In this document: positions 17,796 to 25,028 of the stretch, one piece after another
Layout: every line of letters begins with the position of its first letter
Numbering within the stretch: position 1 is the first letter of the stretch
Source of the DNA: Bythopirellula polymerisocia
Lineage (GTDB): Bacteria; Planctomycetota; Planctomycetia; Pirellulales; Lacipirellulaceae
DNA length: 64,000 bases
Assembly: GCF_007860015.1 (NCBI RefSeq)
Contig: NZ_SJPS01000006.1
Coordinates: forward strand, 62,001 to 126,000
Reading direction: 5' to 3'
Program-made: the position numbers and the translations under genes
Notes under the pieces: model-generated
The model's input: only the letters and a program-made list of their open reading frames with translations
What the model was told of the DNA's origin: nothing
The model's database searches: none

Positions 17796-19322
17796 TTAGG
17801 CAAAAATCTCCGTCCCCTTGAGCGAGGGCTCAGGAAACGGTTCCGCACAGCGGGCACAGGCATCGCGATCCCGCGGGACTTGTTTCCCACAGCTTGCACA
17901 CTCGGCCACGGGTGAACCCCGGAAGTGTAGCCAATACGCCACAAGCCCTGGCACACCCAGCAGGAAAACAAACCCAGCCCACAAAATTCCTCCAGAGAGG
18001 TAATGCTGCTTGTGCCAGCGAAGCGCCTGCCATGCCGCTATCGCTGAGAGAAACAACACCGCCACACACGCTGGCCAAGTTTCTCGCCAGGCGTGTTTGA
18101 GGGCTGCAGAGTAGGTGGGATCCTGATAATTATTGATAAAGCCAAAAGGTCGACCAATAAACTCGTAAAAACCCCATAAAGCTGGAACAGGTGCCACCCC
18201 GGCCAACTGCCAGGCTTGTGTTCGTGGATTGGGTGGCACATAGCCCACTAGCTCAAGATTCTCGTTCCTGACTTCACTACCTGCTTCGTTCAGCCAAACT
18301 AACTCCAGCCGCGAACCACGTTCCCAATACCCATGAACCAATTGAATGAGCATTTGCCCATTTCCTAGGGACAAGGCGCGCATATCTGCCTGACGGAGTC
18401 TCTCCGGAAGTGAGAAGACTTTCTTAGCCTCTGCCGTTGGATTCCACACCTCAATCCGATCTGCATGCCGAACAGCGAGGCGCCGAACTGTTTTACGTCT
18501 GGATTCCTCCAACGCTTGCTCCAATTTGCCATTCTGTTTTTCATCTCCTGCTAACAACGGCAAGGGTTCGCTAATCATCGTGATTGAAATTGCGTCGGAA
18601 GTTGTTTCGAAGACGCTTAGAGTGCGTTCCCGCAGATCAATTCTCCAGATGCGATCAACATCCATTAGAAAAATGACCCAGTAGGGGGGAACTATTTCGG
18701 TTGAACCTCGCATGTATCGAAACTGTGGGTTGGTACTGGGCGGCTCCGTGTATCCATTGCTGGCGTAATAGAACTGTGAATAGCCGGCAAGACCCCCTTG
18801 AAGATTGAAAGAATCTTCGCTTTGCGGAAAGGTCTCATGAAATCCTTTTCGGTCCAGATATCCGATCAACTGCTCGGATTGACTCTCATACCCTGCCAAA
18901 TAGGCATGTCCTTCACGAGAATTATCACGAATCAAATACCAATAAACCGCAGGATTCCCAGTGTCTGTTGTGCCGCCAATTCGCGCCCGCCACTCTATCG
19001 GGTTAGAAAGCAGAGCAGGCTCCTTGGGACGATTTTGCAATGCTTGGAAGTAGAGTGAACTCTCTTCCTCTTGAAGCTCCACTTTCTTTCCTTCCAGGGT
19101 TCGATAGGTCCGCTTTGCATCATAGTTTCCACCACTAGTTGTGACGATGAAAACGGTACCATCCAAGGCAACGTGCAAAGATTCATTTGCTTGACGTTCC
19201 GAGCCGATCAGCCCACGAACCAGCTGACCTCCGATGCCACATACAAATGCCCACGCGATTGCTATTCCCACTCCTACTACAATCGCAGAAATGAGTACGG
19301 GCGTTTTGGACGTTCGTAACAT
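17796..19322 (-). CDS. Membrane protein with C-terminal zinc ribbon, last gene of the GntR-ABC operon
   Basis: A 508-residue protein: one N-terminal membrane helix (VLISAIVVGVGIAIAWAFV), an outside domain of about 370 residues that looks beta-rich and propeller-like (repeated aromatic/Gly strands such as DRIWRIDL and DRIEVWNP), two further helices (about 412-432 and 443-463), and a cytoplasmic zinc ribbon of CxxC-N(9)-CxxC type (CASCGK and CARCAEP). It follows the ABC permease by only 15 bases, so it is cotranscribed with the GntR regulator and transporter. A sensory or accessory subunit role is inferred from position. I do not recognise the outer domain. Confidence 0.7.
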   Translation of the reverse strand: MLRTSKTPVLISAIVVGVGIAIAWAFVCGIGGQLVRGLIGSERQANESLHVALDGTVFIVTTSGGNYDAKRTYRTLEGKKVELQEEESSLYFQALQNRPKEPALLSNPIEWRARIGGTTDTGNPAVYWYLIRDNSREGHAYLAGYESQSEQLIGYLDRKGFHETFPQSEDSFNLQGGLAGYSQFYYASNGYTEPPSTNPQFRYMRGSTEIVPPYWVIFLMDVDRIWRIDLRERTLSVFETTSDAISITMISEPLPLLAGDEKQNGKLEQALEESRRKTVRRLAVRHADRIEVWNPTAEAKKVFSLPERLRQADMRALSLGNGQMLIQLVHGYWERGSRLELVWLNEAGSEVRNENLELVGYVPPNPRTQAWQLAGVAPVPALWGFYEFIGRPFGFINNYQDPTYSAALKHAWRETWPACVAVLFLSAIAAWQALRWHKQHYLSGGILWAGFVFLLGVPGLVAYWLHFRGSPVAECASCGKQVPRDRDACARCAEPFPEPSLKGTEIFA

Positions 19323-19337
19323 GGTTCTCTCCTTAAA

Positions 19338-19988
19338 TTAGTAATCCCGCTCACTGGAGTAGTAGAAAATACTGACCGTGAAAAAGACAACTGATGCTAC
19401 CCAGATAATCGAAGACAACCACCACCAAGGCATTACATAGACTGCATAGCCTGCGGCAATTCCTGTCAGAGCAGGGGCTAGCCGAGAACCAAACCACTGT
19501 CCCGGTCTCATGCCGCTGAGAAATGCGCCCAGGTAAACCGGAATGATTGCTAGGCCCAACTTCCAGGCGGGAAGTGTCATCGACCAGAAAAACGGGGTAG
19601 GCTGTGTCCCTGGCGTTGCGGCCCACCAACCATAGATGCCAACGAACAATGCATTGAGTAACAACACCAAAATCGTGCCTACCATTAACTTAACGATAAT
19701 CACAATTCTCCGTGGCAAAGGTCGATGCAACATAAAGTAAAATGTGCCGTTATGGAGCTCCCAAGCCGTCTGACGGAAACCCAACAAAAGTGCAAATGCT
19801 CCCAAGCACAATGCCTGGCTGAATACTTGGGCACCCGCTGAGAACGGGAAATAGGTTTGTCCCGCATAAGTCCAGGGCATCATGGCGACCCCGATCAGAT
19901 CGAGGAACACATATCCCAAACCCAGCGCCGCCAGGGCCACAATCCCTAACGACTCACGCAGCTCCTTGATCGCTAGCGCTTTCAGCAT
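19338..19988 (-). CDS. ABC transporter permease of the GntR-linked system
   Basis: A 216-residue ABC-2-like membrane protein with about six hydrophobic segments and the early motif AIKELRESLGI typical of such permeases. It pairs with the ATPase encoded just upstream. I chose the ATG at 19988, which overlaps the ATPase gene by 35 bases; a longer frame starts at 20006. The segment RQTAWELHNGTFYFMLHRPLPRR could contact the ATPase (split across a cytoplasmic loop), but that is inference. The substrate cannot be told from sequence; YtrA-linked ABC systems are often induced by cell-wall-active compounds in Firmicutes. Confidence 0.85.
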   Translation of the reverse strand: MLKALAIKELRESLGIVALAALGLGYVFLDLIGVAMMPWTYAGQTYFPFSAGAQVFSQALCLGAFALLLGFRQTAWELHNGTFYFMLHRPLPRRIVIIVKLMVGTILVLLLNALFVGIYGWWAATPGTQPTPFFWSMTLPAWKLGLAIIPVYLGAFLSGMRPGQWFGSRLAPALTGIAAGYAVYVMPWWWLSSIIWVASVVFFTVSIFYYSSERDY

Positions 19989-20904
19989 GACGCGGCTCCT
20001 GTGCAAAAAGTGGGAGCGACCGACGGCGGCCGCGGGTGTATTCGATAAAAGCTTCTTCCAGATTCAGGTCGACCACTTCGATGTTCCTAGGGCCAAGCGC
20101 CTCGATGGCTGTACGCTGCAAATCGTCGTAGCCCACCAGCACGAGTTCCAATTGCGTCCCCAAGTTCCAACTCTGTACGAGTCCGGGGCAAGTAAACCCG
20201 TCCGGTGCCGGGCCGGTGAAATCGAGTACCAGTTTTTTCACCGACTCGCGGAAGTGGTCAGTGGGGCAATCGACCCGCAGCACCCCGTCGACCAGAATGC
20301 CGATACGGTCGGCCACGCGTTCCACGTCCCCCAGAATGTGAGAACTGAACAGGATGGTGCGCCCCTCGCGGTTGATGATCTGGATCAGCGATTCAAGAAA
20401 GTCACGTCGTACCACTGTGTCGAGCCCCAGTGTGGGGTCGTCGAGGATCAACAACTCCGGCTCAGGTGCAACCGCCAGTGCCAAGGAGACCTGTGCCCGC
20501 TGGCCGCAGGAGAGACGACGTAGCTTTTTCTTCTCCGGCAATTCAAAGTGATCCAGAATCTGCTCAACAAGCAACCCGTTCCAGCGAGGATAAAACGCAC
20601 GCGTAAATCTCACTGCCTCGCCGATGGTCATCCAATTGTAAAGTGGATGTCCCTCGGCAATGTAAGCAATCCGCGCACGGGTCTCAGGCGTGATTTCTGC
20701 GATTTGTTCACCTAATAGTTCCGCCGTTCCACTGTCGGGATGGACCATCCCCATAAGCATCTTGATCGTCGTGCTTTTACCTGCTCCGTTACGGCCGAGG
20801 AACCCGTAGACCTGCCCTCGTTCGATCCGCAGATTGAGCGAATCGACCACCCGCTGAGAGCCGTAATGTTTCGACAGACGATGGGTACGAATAGCATCAG
20901 TCAT
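19954..20904 (-). CDS. ABC transporter ATP-binding protein (YtrB-like)
   Basis: A 316-residue ATPase: Walker A GRNGAGKSTT (about residue 37), Q-loop region YIAEGHP, signature LSCGQRAQVSL, Walker B LLILDDPTLGLD, switch His in LFSSHILGDVERVADR, then a C-terminal extension of about 90 residues. Two departures from the usual pattern are visible: the signature is LSCGQ rather than LSGGQ, and the residue after the Walker B Asp, normally the catalytic Glu, is Asp. Both occur in some YtrB-type ATPases as I recall. Its ATG overlaps the regulator's stop by four bases, so regulator and transporter are coupled. It energises the adjacent permease. Confidence 0.92.
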   Translation of the reverse strand: MTDAIRTHRLSKHYGSQRVVDSLNLRIERGQVYGFLGRNGAGKSTTIKMLMGMVHPDSGTAELLGEQIAEITPETRARIAYIAEGHPLYNWMTIGEAVRFTRAFYPRWNGLLVEQILDHFELPEKKKLRRLSCGQRAQVSLALAVAPEPELLILDDPTLGLDTVVRRDFLESLIQIINREGRTILFSSHILGDVERVADRIGILVDGVLRVDCPTDHFRESVKKLVLDFTGPAPDGFTCPGLVQSWNLGTQLELVLVGYDDLQRTAIEALGPRNIEVVDLNLEEAFIEYTRGRRRSLPLFAQEPRHAESASDQGAA

Positions 20905-21305
20905 GATGTTGGGTTCTCCTGAGGAGTAAACGCAAACTGCTCCCTGCGCTTGTGGATAAGGGCAAGAAGCTCGTCAGCAGAAAAACCAAGATGAACAGCC
21001 TCGACAAAGAGTTGGTCGAGCTGCTCTTCAAGCTGCTTTTGCCGAGCCCGCTTCGTGAGATCGTTACGCGGCTCAGCAACAAACACACCACGTCCTTGCT
21101 GGGTGACCAATGTTCCTTCGCGCTCGAGTTCCGTGTAGGCCCTCGCGACTGTATTGGGATTCACCACCAGTTCCCGCGACAATTGTCTCACCGAGGGGAG
21201 CCGCTCCCCCGGCTGGACACGCCCCCGAGCCACCGCCGCGCGGACCTGATCGGCCAACTGGCGGTAAATAGGGGTTCGACTGGCGGTATCGCATTGAAAC
21301 TGCAT
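20901..21305 (-). CDS. GntR-family (YtrA subfamily) transcriptional regulator
   Basis: A 134-residue repressor-type protein. The N-terminal winged helix-turn-helix is classical GntR: TPIYRQLADQVRAAV, GERLPSVRQLSREL, VNPNTVARAYTELEREG and GRGVFV. The short C-terminal tail of about 50 residues (helical, LDQLFVEAVHLGFSADEL) marks the YtrA subfamily, which lacks a large ligand domain and typically controls adjacent ABC transporter genes. It is the first gene of a four-gene operon and has a 25-bp palindrome 10 bases before its ATG, fitting autoregulation. The SD (GAGG) sits at the edge of that palindrome. Confidence 0.94.
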   Translation of the reverse strand: MQFQCDTASRTPIYRQLADQVRAAVARGRVQPGERLPSVRQLSRELVVNPNTVARAYTELEREGTLVTQQGRGVFVAEPRNDLTKRARQKQLEEQLDQLFVEAVHLGFSADELLALIHKRREQFAFTPQENPTS

Positions 21306-21314
21306 GATTGCCTC

Positions 21315-21339
21315 ACTGTATTATTTGTATTAGTACAGT
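21315..21339. promoter_or_regulatory. YtrA-type operator palindrome of the GntR-ABC operon
   Basis: Two 9-base arms, ACTGTATTA and TAGTACAGT, flank a 7-base AT-rich spacer; the arms match at 8 of 9 positions when one is reverse-complemented. The palindrome lies 10-34 bases upstream of the GntR start codon, where it would block transcription or early elongation. The symmetry is seen directly; binding by the adjacent regulator is inferred from family behaviour. Confidence 0.75.
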
Positions 21340-21401
21340 CGAGACACGTCAAGAGGCGTTTAAAAAAAGTTAGCCGGCATCGTTCCGATGTCGGGTTTCC
21401 C

Positions 21402-22097
21402 CTAAAACTTCACTCCTATCGCCTTACATAGAAACGCCATATAAGGCTCGGTAGTGCGAAAGGCCGCGATCGTGTCCTGTACCACACTCGGCTGTAGCAG
21501 GTCGTCATGTCCCAAATGGCATGCGGCGATGTGATCCTTCCGCTTGAGGTCCTCTAACAGCGGATGATCGGCATCATAGCCTCGAGGCGGACGCTTGAGA
21601 CTTTCGCCAGCCAATTCAAACTGAGTGCGAAACGCCTTGCTCCCTTTGGCCCGCTTCCAGGCGGCAGGGTCCTCGTCGATCGCCTCGCGGATGCTGCTTA
21701 GCGTCTCGGAGTCCGGATGCCACACCCCAGCACCAAGAAACACTTCATGCGGATCGACATGAAAGTAAAACCCCGGAGCATGGACATCCTTCCCCGCGGC
21801 ATGTCGAAACTGAATCCCCAGGTTGGTCTTGTACGGCTTCTTGTCTTTCGAGAATCGTACATCGCGATAAATCCGCATCAGCGACCCGCCAACTTTCTTG
21901 GGGATCGCACTAAAATGCGGCGAAAGTTTGGCGAGCGGCCCAGCCATCGCCGATATGAAATCCAGCGCCGGTCCTCTGACTGATTCTTCATAGCGTTCTC
22001 TATTCGCCTCGAACCAGGTGCGATTGTTGTGCCTGGCCAATTCGCTAAGAAACTTTACCAAATCAGCAGGGAAGCCCTGAAAGGAATTCTTTGCCAT
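21402..22097 (-). CDS. DUF2461 domain-containing protein
   Basis: A 231-residue cytoplasmic protein that is a single DUF2461 (TIGR02453) domain. Recognisable features are the opening FPADLVKFLSELARHNNRTWF, LMRIYRDVRFSKDKKPYKTN, and FYFHVDPHEVFLGAGVWHPD. The family is widespread in bacteria and some fungi and has no established function; the invariant DxRFSxDKxPYK segment is its hallmark. It is a single gene, transcribed toward the GntR-ABC operon but separated from the GntR start by nearly 100 bases containing the operator, so it is not part of that operon. Confidence 0.93.
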   Translation of the reverse strand: MAKNSFQGFPADLVKFLSELARHNNRTWFEANRERYEESVRGPALDFISAMAGPLAKLSPHFSAIPKKVGGSLMRIYRDVRFSKDKKPYKTNLGIQFRHAAGKDVHAPGFYFHVDPHEVFLGAGVWHPDSETLSSIREAIDEDPAAWKRAKGSKAFRTQFELAGESLKRPPRGYDADHPLLEDLKRKDHIAACHLGHDDLLQPSVVQDTIAAFRTTEPYMAFLCKAIGVKF

Positions 22098-22295
22098 CTT
22101 GCGTGACCTCGAGGATTCGTTTGTAGCAATGATTTAAGGTAATCACGTTCCACACTGGAGAGTTTAACTCGTGGCAGTCGATACCAATAGTACGACCCGA
22201 AAGAGTGAATGGAATCAATTGCCGCTAGAGTTTACCCCACCCGCACCCTCTGGTGCCACAACCCACACAGCCTTCAAAGTTTAACAGGTCCAAGG

Positions 22296-23219
22296 ATGGA
22301 CATTCGCCCACAAAACTTATTTCTTGCGATCGCGTTGCTCACACTCTCTGTGGGCTGCGGCCTCAATACAGCTGTGCTCCAAAAGGGGGGCAACGGCCGG
22401 TGCGGAGTTCTCTTGAATTACTCTTGTGGAGCCCGGCCTTGCGATCCCATCGACCCGGCGAAGCCAACGATAGTCATCACGCATGGCTGGAACCCGCTGC
22501 CGAATAAGATTCACACCACCTTCGGTTCTTCGGGCGCCCAAGCACTCCGTTGCCGCTGTGGCGACAGCTACAACATTCTCAGTTGGGACTGGAACGCGGT
22601 AAAAATATCACTCAAGAACGATGGACCTAAGCGCACTGCTCACTGCCAGGGCCGTATGTTGGCCCAGTCCCTGCGTGCTCGAGGAGTGAACCCATGCTCG
22701 ACACAGATCATTGCGCATAGCCTCGGTAGTGTCGTCGTAGCGAAGGCCGCACTCTGCATGAGCGATCGGGGCCCCTTTGCACAAATCACGCTGCTCGACC
22801 CGCCGACAGGTATGCACGACGAGATCTTTTGCAATCTAGCCGTCACCCGCCACGCGCGAGTCGTCGAGAATTACTGGTCCCCCGGCATTAGTGGCTACGG
22901 CGACGAAGTGTGCTGCCGAGGAGTCCGAAATTACGAGGTCAAGGGTGACCATCCTATCTTGGGCATCGTCGATCTGAGCATCTCGAACCACGTCGGCGTG
23001 ATGCGTTGGTACTACGACACGATGTGCTGCCCCTCAATGCCCTGCGGCTTCCAGAACAGCGTCTTCGTCAACTGCTGCGGCTGCGAACATTGCCTCTGTC
23101 CCGGCTGCGTAAATGGCGAGCGGACTGAAGTCCCTTCCGAGCCACCTGTTCCGCCCGGCGACTATCGAGCTGACATGTCAGAGCCAGAACTTCTCGAAGG
23201 CAGCGATCTGCTGAACTAA
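22296..23219 (+). CDS. Cys-rich lipase-like alpha/beta-hydrolase lipoprotein
   Basis: A 307-residue protein beginning with a lipoprotein signal (LFLAIALLTLSVGC, Cys about residue 20 as lipid anchor). The hydrolase core shows the oxyanion strand TIVITHGWNP, and the nucleophile elbow IIAHSLGSVVVAKA with Ser in A-H-S-L-G; likely acid and His residues follow (ITLLDPP; SNHVGVM). Cysteines are unusually frequent, ending in a cluster near the C-terminus (CCGCEHCLCPGC), which may bind metal or form disulfides. I chose the ATG at 22296 because it starts the lipoprotein signal; the open frame extends to 22209. Substrate unknown: lipase, esterase or acyltransferase are all possible. Confidence 0.8.
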   Translation: MDIRPQNLFLAIALLTLSVGCGLNTAVLQKGGNGRCGVLLNYSCGARPCDPIDPAKPTIVITHGWNPLPNKIHTTFGSSGAQALRCRCGDSYNILSWDWNAVKISLKNDGPKRTAHCQGRMLAQSLRARGVNPCSTQIIAHSLGSVVVAKAALCMSDRGPFAQITLLDPPTGMHDEIFCNLAVTRHARVVENYWSPGISGYGDEVCCRGVRNYEVKGDHPILGIVDLSISNHVGVMRWYYDTMCCPSMPCGFQNSVFVNCCGCEHCLCPGCVNGERTEVPSEPPVPPGDYRADMSEPELLEGSDLLN

Positions 23220-23315
23220 GATAGTTCGGCGAGCCTGATGAGTTAGCGCCGGGAGTTAGACAAGATATAAACCGTGTTACTCCAGGCGCAAACGCGTCTG
23301 ACTCGCCTTGCGCAT

Positions 23316-23359
23316 AAAAAAAGGTCAGGGCAAGCCGATCCGTCGTCTTGCCATGACCT
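23316..23359 (-). terminator. Intrinsic terminator on the minus strand
   Basis: Arms AGGTCAGGGCAAG and CTTGCCATGACCT pair at 12 of 13 positions; read on the minus strand the hairpin is followed at once by seven T residues. This is a good intrinsic terminator for minus-strand transcription, yet no clear minus-strand gene ends just before it. Confidence 0.75.
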
Positions 23360-23519
23360 CTATCCTGAAGCAAAACACGGCTGTGTTTCGCCCTCCCGTT
23401 TGTATTAAGAGTATCGTCCAAGACACCCCAGGGACTGTAATCTAATTCTGCCGGTAGTACGGTGCTGGCAAGCTGTGATAGGGGTGAGTAGTTAGAGAGA
23501 TGGGGCCAAGCACGATCGC

Positions 23520-23556
23520 AAAAAAATCGGGCAGGCTCTCTTACGAGAGCCTGCCC
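23520..23556 (-). terminator. Strong intrinsic terminator on the minus strand
   Basis: A perfect 12-bp stem (GGGCAGGCTCTC with GAGAGCCTGCCC) with a four-base loop is followed on the minus strand by GA and seven T residues. It would end transcripts coming from the small minus-strand gene near 23702-23968 or an unannotated RNA. Confidence 0.85.
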
Positions 23557-23576
23557 ACAGTCAACCGGCTTCGCGG

Positions 23577-23607
23577 CCGTGAGCCATACTCCCCAGTAAG
23601 CTCACGG
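23577..23607 (-). other. Inverted repeat beside the minus-strand terminator
   Basis: Perfect 8-base arms CCGTGAGC and GCTCACGG enclose 15 bases, 20 bases upstream (minus-strand sense) of the strong terminator at 23520-23556. Together they form a consecutive hairpin array that could be the 3' region of a structured RNA or of the small secreted-protein mRNA. No known RNA family is recognised. Confidence 0.4.
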
Positions 23608-23701
23608 TGCTCTAACCGGCACGGACGGACGATGGTGTCAGGCACATGGGAGCCTGGCAAAGTATTTGGTTTTGGGCGAGGCTGCCTGTGGTGACAGCAA
23701 G

Positions 23702-23968
23702 CTATCTCCAGCTGGTAGCCCCAATAGGGGCATCAATTGTTCGAGCGTATTTTCCGAGCCTCGTTGGATCGGCACTGCTGGCAAGGCTGCAGATTGCGCC
23801 AGCTGCATGCTGGTCAGCAGACGGATCCCCTTCGAGCGATAGGCTCCCAAGGATTTGGTATTCGGCGGTTTGCACCACCGAGCCATAGGTTTGGAAGAAC
23901 TGTCGCCCCTTGGCGGGTACGGCGAAGGCGAAGGCCAGCAGCAGACTCAGCAGCAAGGGGGAGCGCAT
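23702..23968 (-). CDS. Possible small exported protein
   Basis: An 88-residue ORF starting MRSPLLLSLLLAFAFAVPAKG, a convincing signal peptide, followed by RQFFQTYGSVV, which resembles the start of small secreted proteins I recall from planctomycetes. The remaining 55 residues are Ala/Ser-rich and do not continue that resemblance, so this may be a decayed or frameshifted copy. Support: signal peptide, and a strong minus-strand terminator about 150 bases downstream. Against: no clear SD and no recognised domain in the mature part. A longer frame begins at 24010. The remaining stretch between the lipase-like gene (23219) and this ORF holds two terminators and hairpins but no other ORF I believe. 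Confidence 0.35.
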   Translation of the reverse strand: MRSPLLLSLLLAFAFAVPAKGRQFFQTYGSVVQTAEYQILGSLSLEGDPSADQHAAGAICSLASSADPTRLGKYARTIDAPIGATSWR

Positions 23969-24176
23969 TGTGTTGGCCTGATGTTTTTGATTGAATGGTG
24001 CTGGCTTCACTCTGAAGCACAGCGTTTCACTGCCGAATCATTGGTTACTGCCGCGTGTTGAGCAAATGCAACAAGCCAAGTTTTTCTAACCCAAATCCCT
24101 TCCCGGGGCGTTACAATCGGCCCACTCCGTGCTATGCCTATGGGGAAGCCATATCGTCCCGGTTAGAGAAACAGTC

Positions 24177-25028
24177 ATGACGATTGCAGGGATTGCAGAT
24201 CAGCCGCCTCTTGTTGAAGTTACCTTAGCCACGGCCCTGTTTGGGGTGTTGTTAGCCGATAGGGCGGCAGTCAAAGGAACTACACTCACAGCCCCCCTGA
24301 ATTGGGCCACGCTTTCGGCAGCGCTGCTCTTGTTAGTCACATTTCTCGTAGGCGACAACTCACTCGTAGAAAGCAACCTTCACAGAGCGGCAATCTGGTA
24401 CGCCGTAAGTTGCAGCACGCTTTGTCCCCTCATAGGTGTGTTGGGAGCCAAACGGCCGCAGAATCTTGGTTGGCAGTGGGTAGTATTCACTCTCTGGCTA
24501 ATTTTGATCTGGCCCGCGTTTCAGGCGCTCGCCTTGCCAGCGGGCCCCCGCCTCGAATTGTTCGCCGCCTGGAAGATCTTTCTCGTGGTTCTCATCGGGC
24601 TTGGATTGCTCAACTACCTGCCGACTCGCCACTGGCTGGCAGCAATCCTTGTGGCGACGGGCCAGGGGTTCTTGCTGAGCGAGAATCTGGGTTTCGAATC
24701 ATCATCCCCCTGGCGATTGTCAATCGCTATGGGATGTTTTCTGCTGGCTGCGCTCGTGGTACTGTTTAGACAAATCGCAGTCCCCGAGGAGAAGTCGCTC
24801 GACCAATTCTCGCAGCGCTGGCTCCGATTTCGTAATGCATTCGGCGCATTCTGGGGAATACGAATTCTGCAACGCGTGAACGAAACTGCGAAGTTAAGAC
24901 ACTGGCCGGTGGAATTGACTTGGCCCGGATTTGAGCCGAAAGCAGAGCACGATCCACGTCAACCGACGAAGGGCGAACTAGATGAAATCGAGCAAACTCT
25001 CGACACGCTCTTACGCCGCTTCTTCTAA
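24177..25028 (+). CDS. Polytopic membrane protein of unknown function
   Basis: A 283-residue protein with about seven transmembrane helices in the first 215 residues (for example WATLSAALLLLVTFLVG, WVVFTLWLILIWPAF, WKIFLVVLIGLGLLNYL), followed by a hydrophilic C-terminal part of about 70 residues rich in Arg and Glu, probably cytoplasmic. I see no transporter or enzyme motif. I chose the ATG at 24177; the frame is open to 24129 but the added residues look atypical. Its last 18 bases overlap the 3' end of the convergent SNF2 helicase gene. No operon partner on its strand. Confidence 0.65.
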   Translation: MTIAGIADQPPLVEVTLATALFGVLLADRAAVKGTTLTAPLNWATLSAALLLLVTFLVGDNSLVESNLHRAAIWYAVSCSTLCPLIGVLGAKRPQNLGWQWVVFTLWLILIWPAFQALALPAGPRLELFAAWKIFLVVLIGLGLLNYLPTRHWLAAILVATGQGFLLSENLGFESSSPWRLSIAMGCFLLAALVVLFRQIAVPEEKSLDQFSQRWLRFRNAFGAFWGIRILQRVNETAKLRHWPVELTWPGFEPKAEHDPRQPTKGELDEIEQTLDTLLRRFF

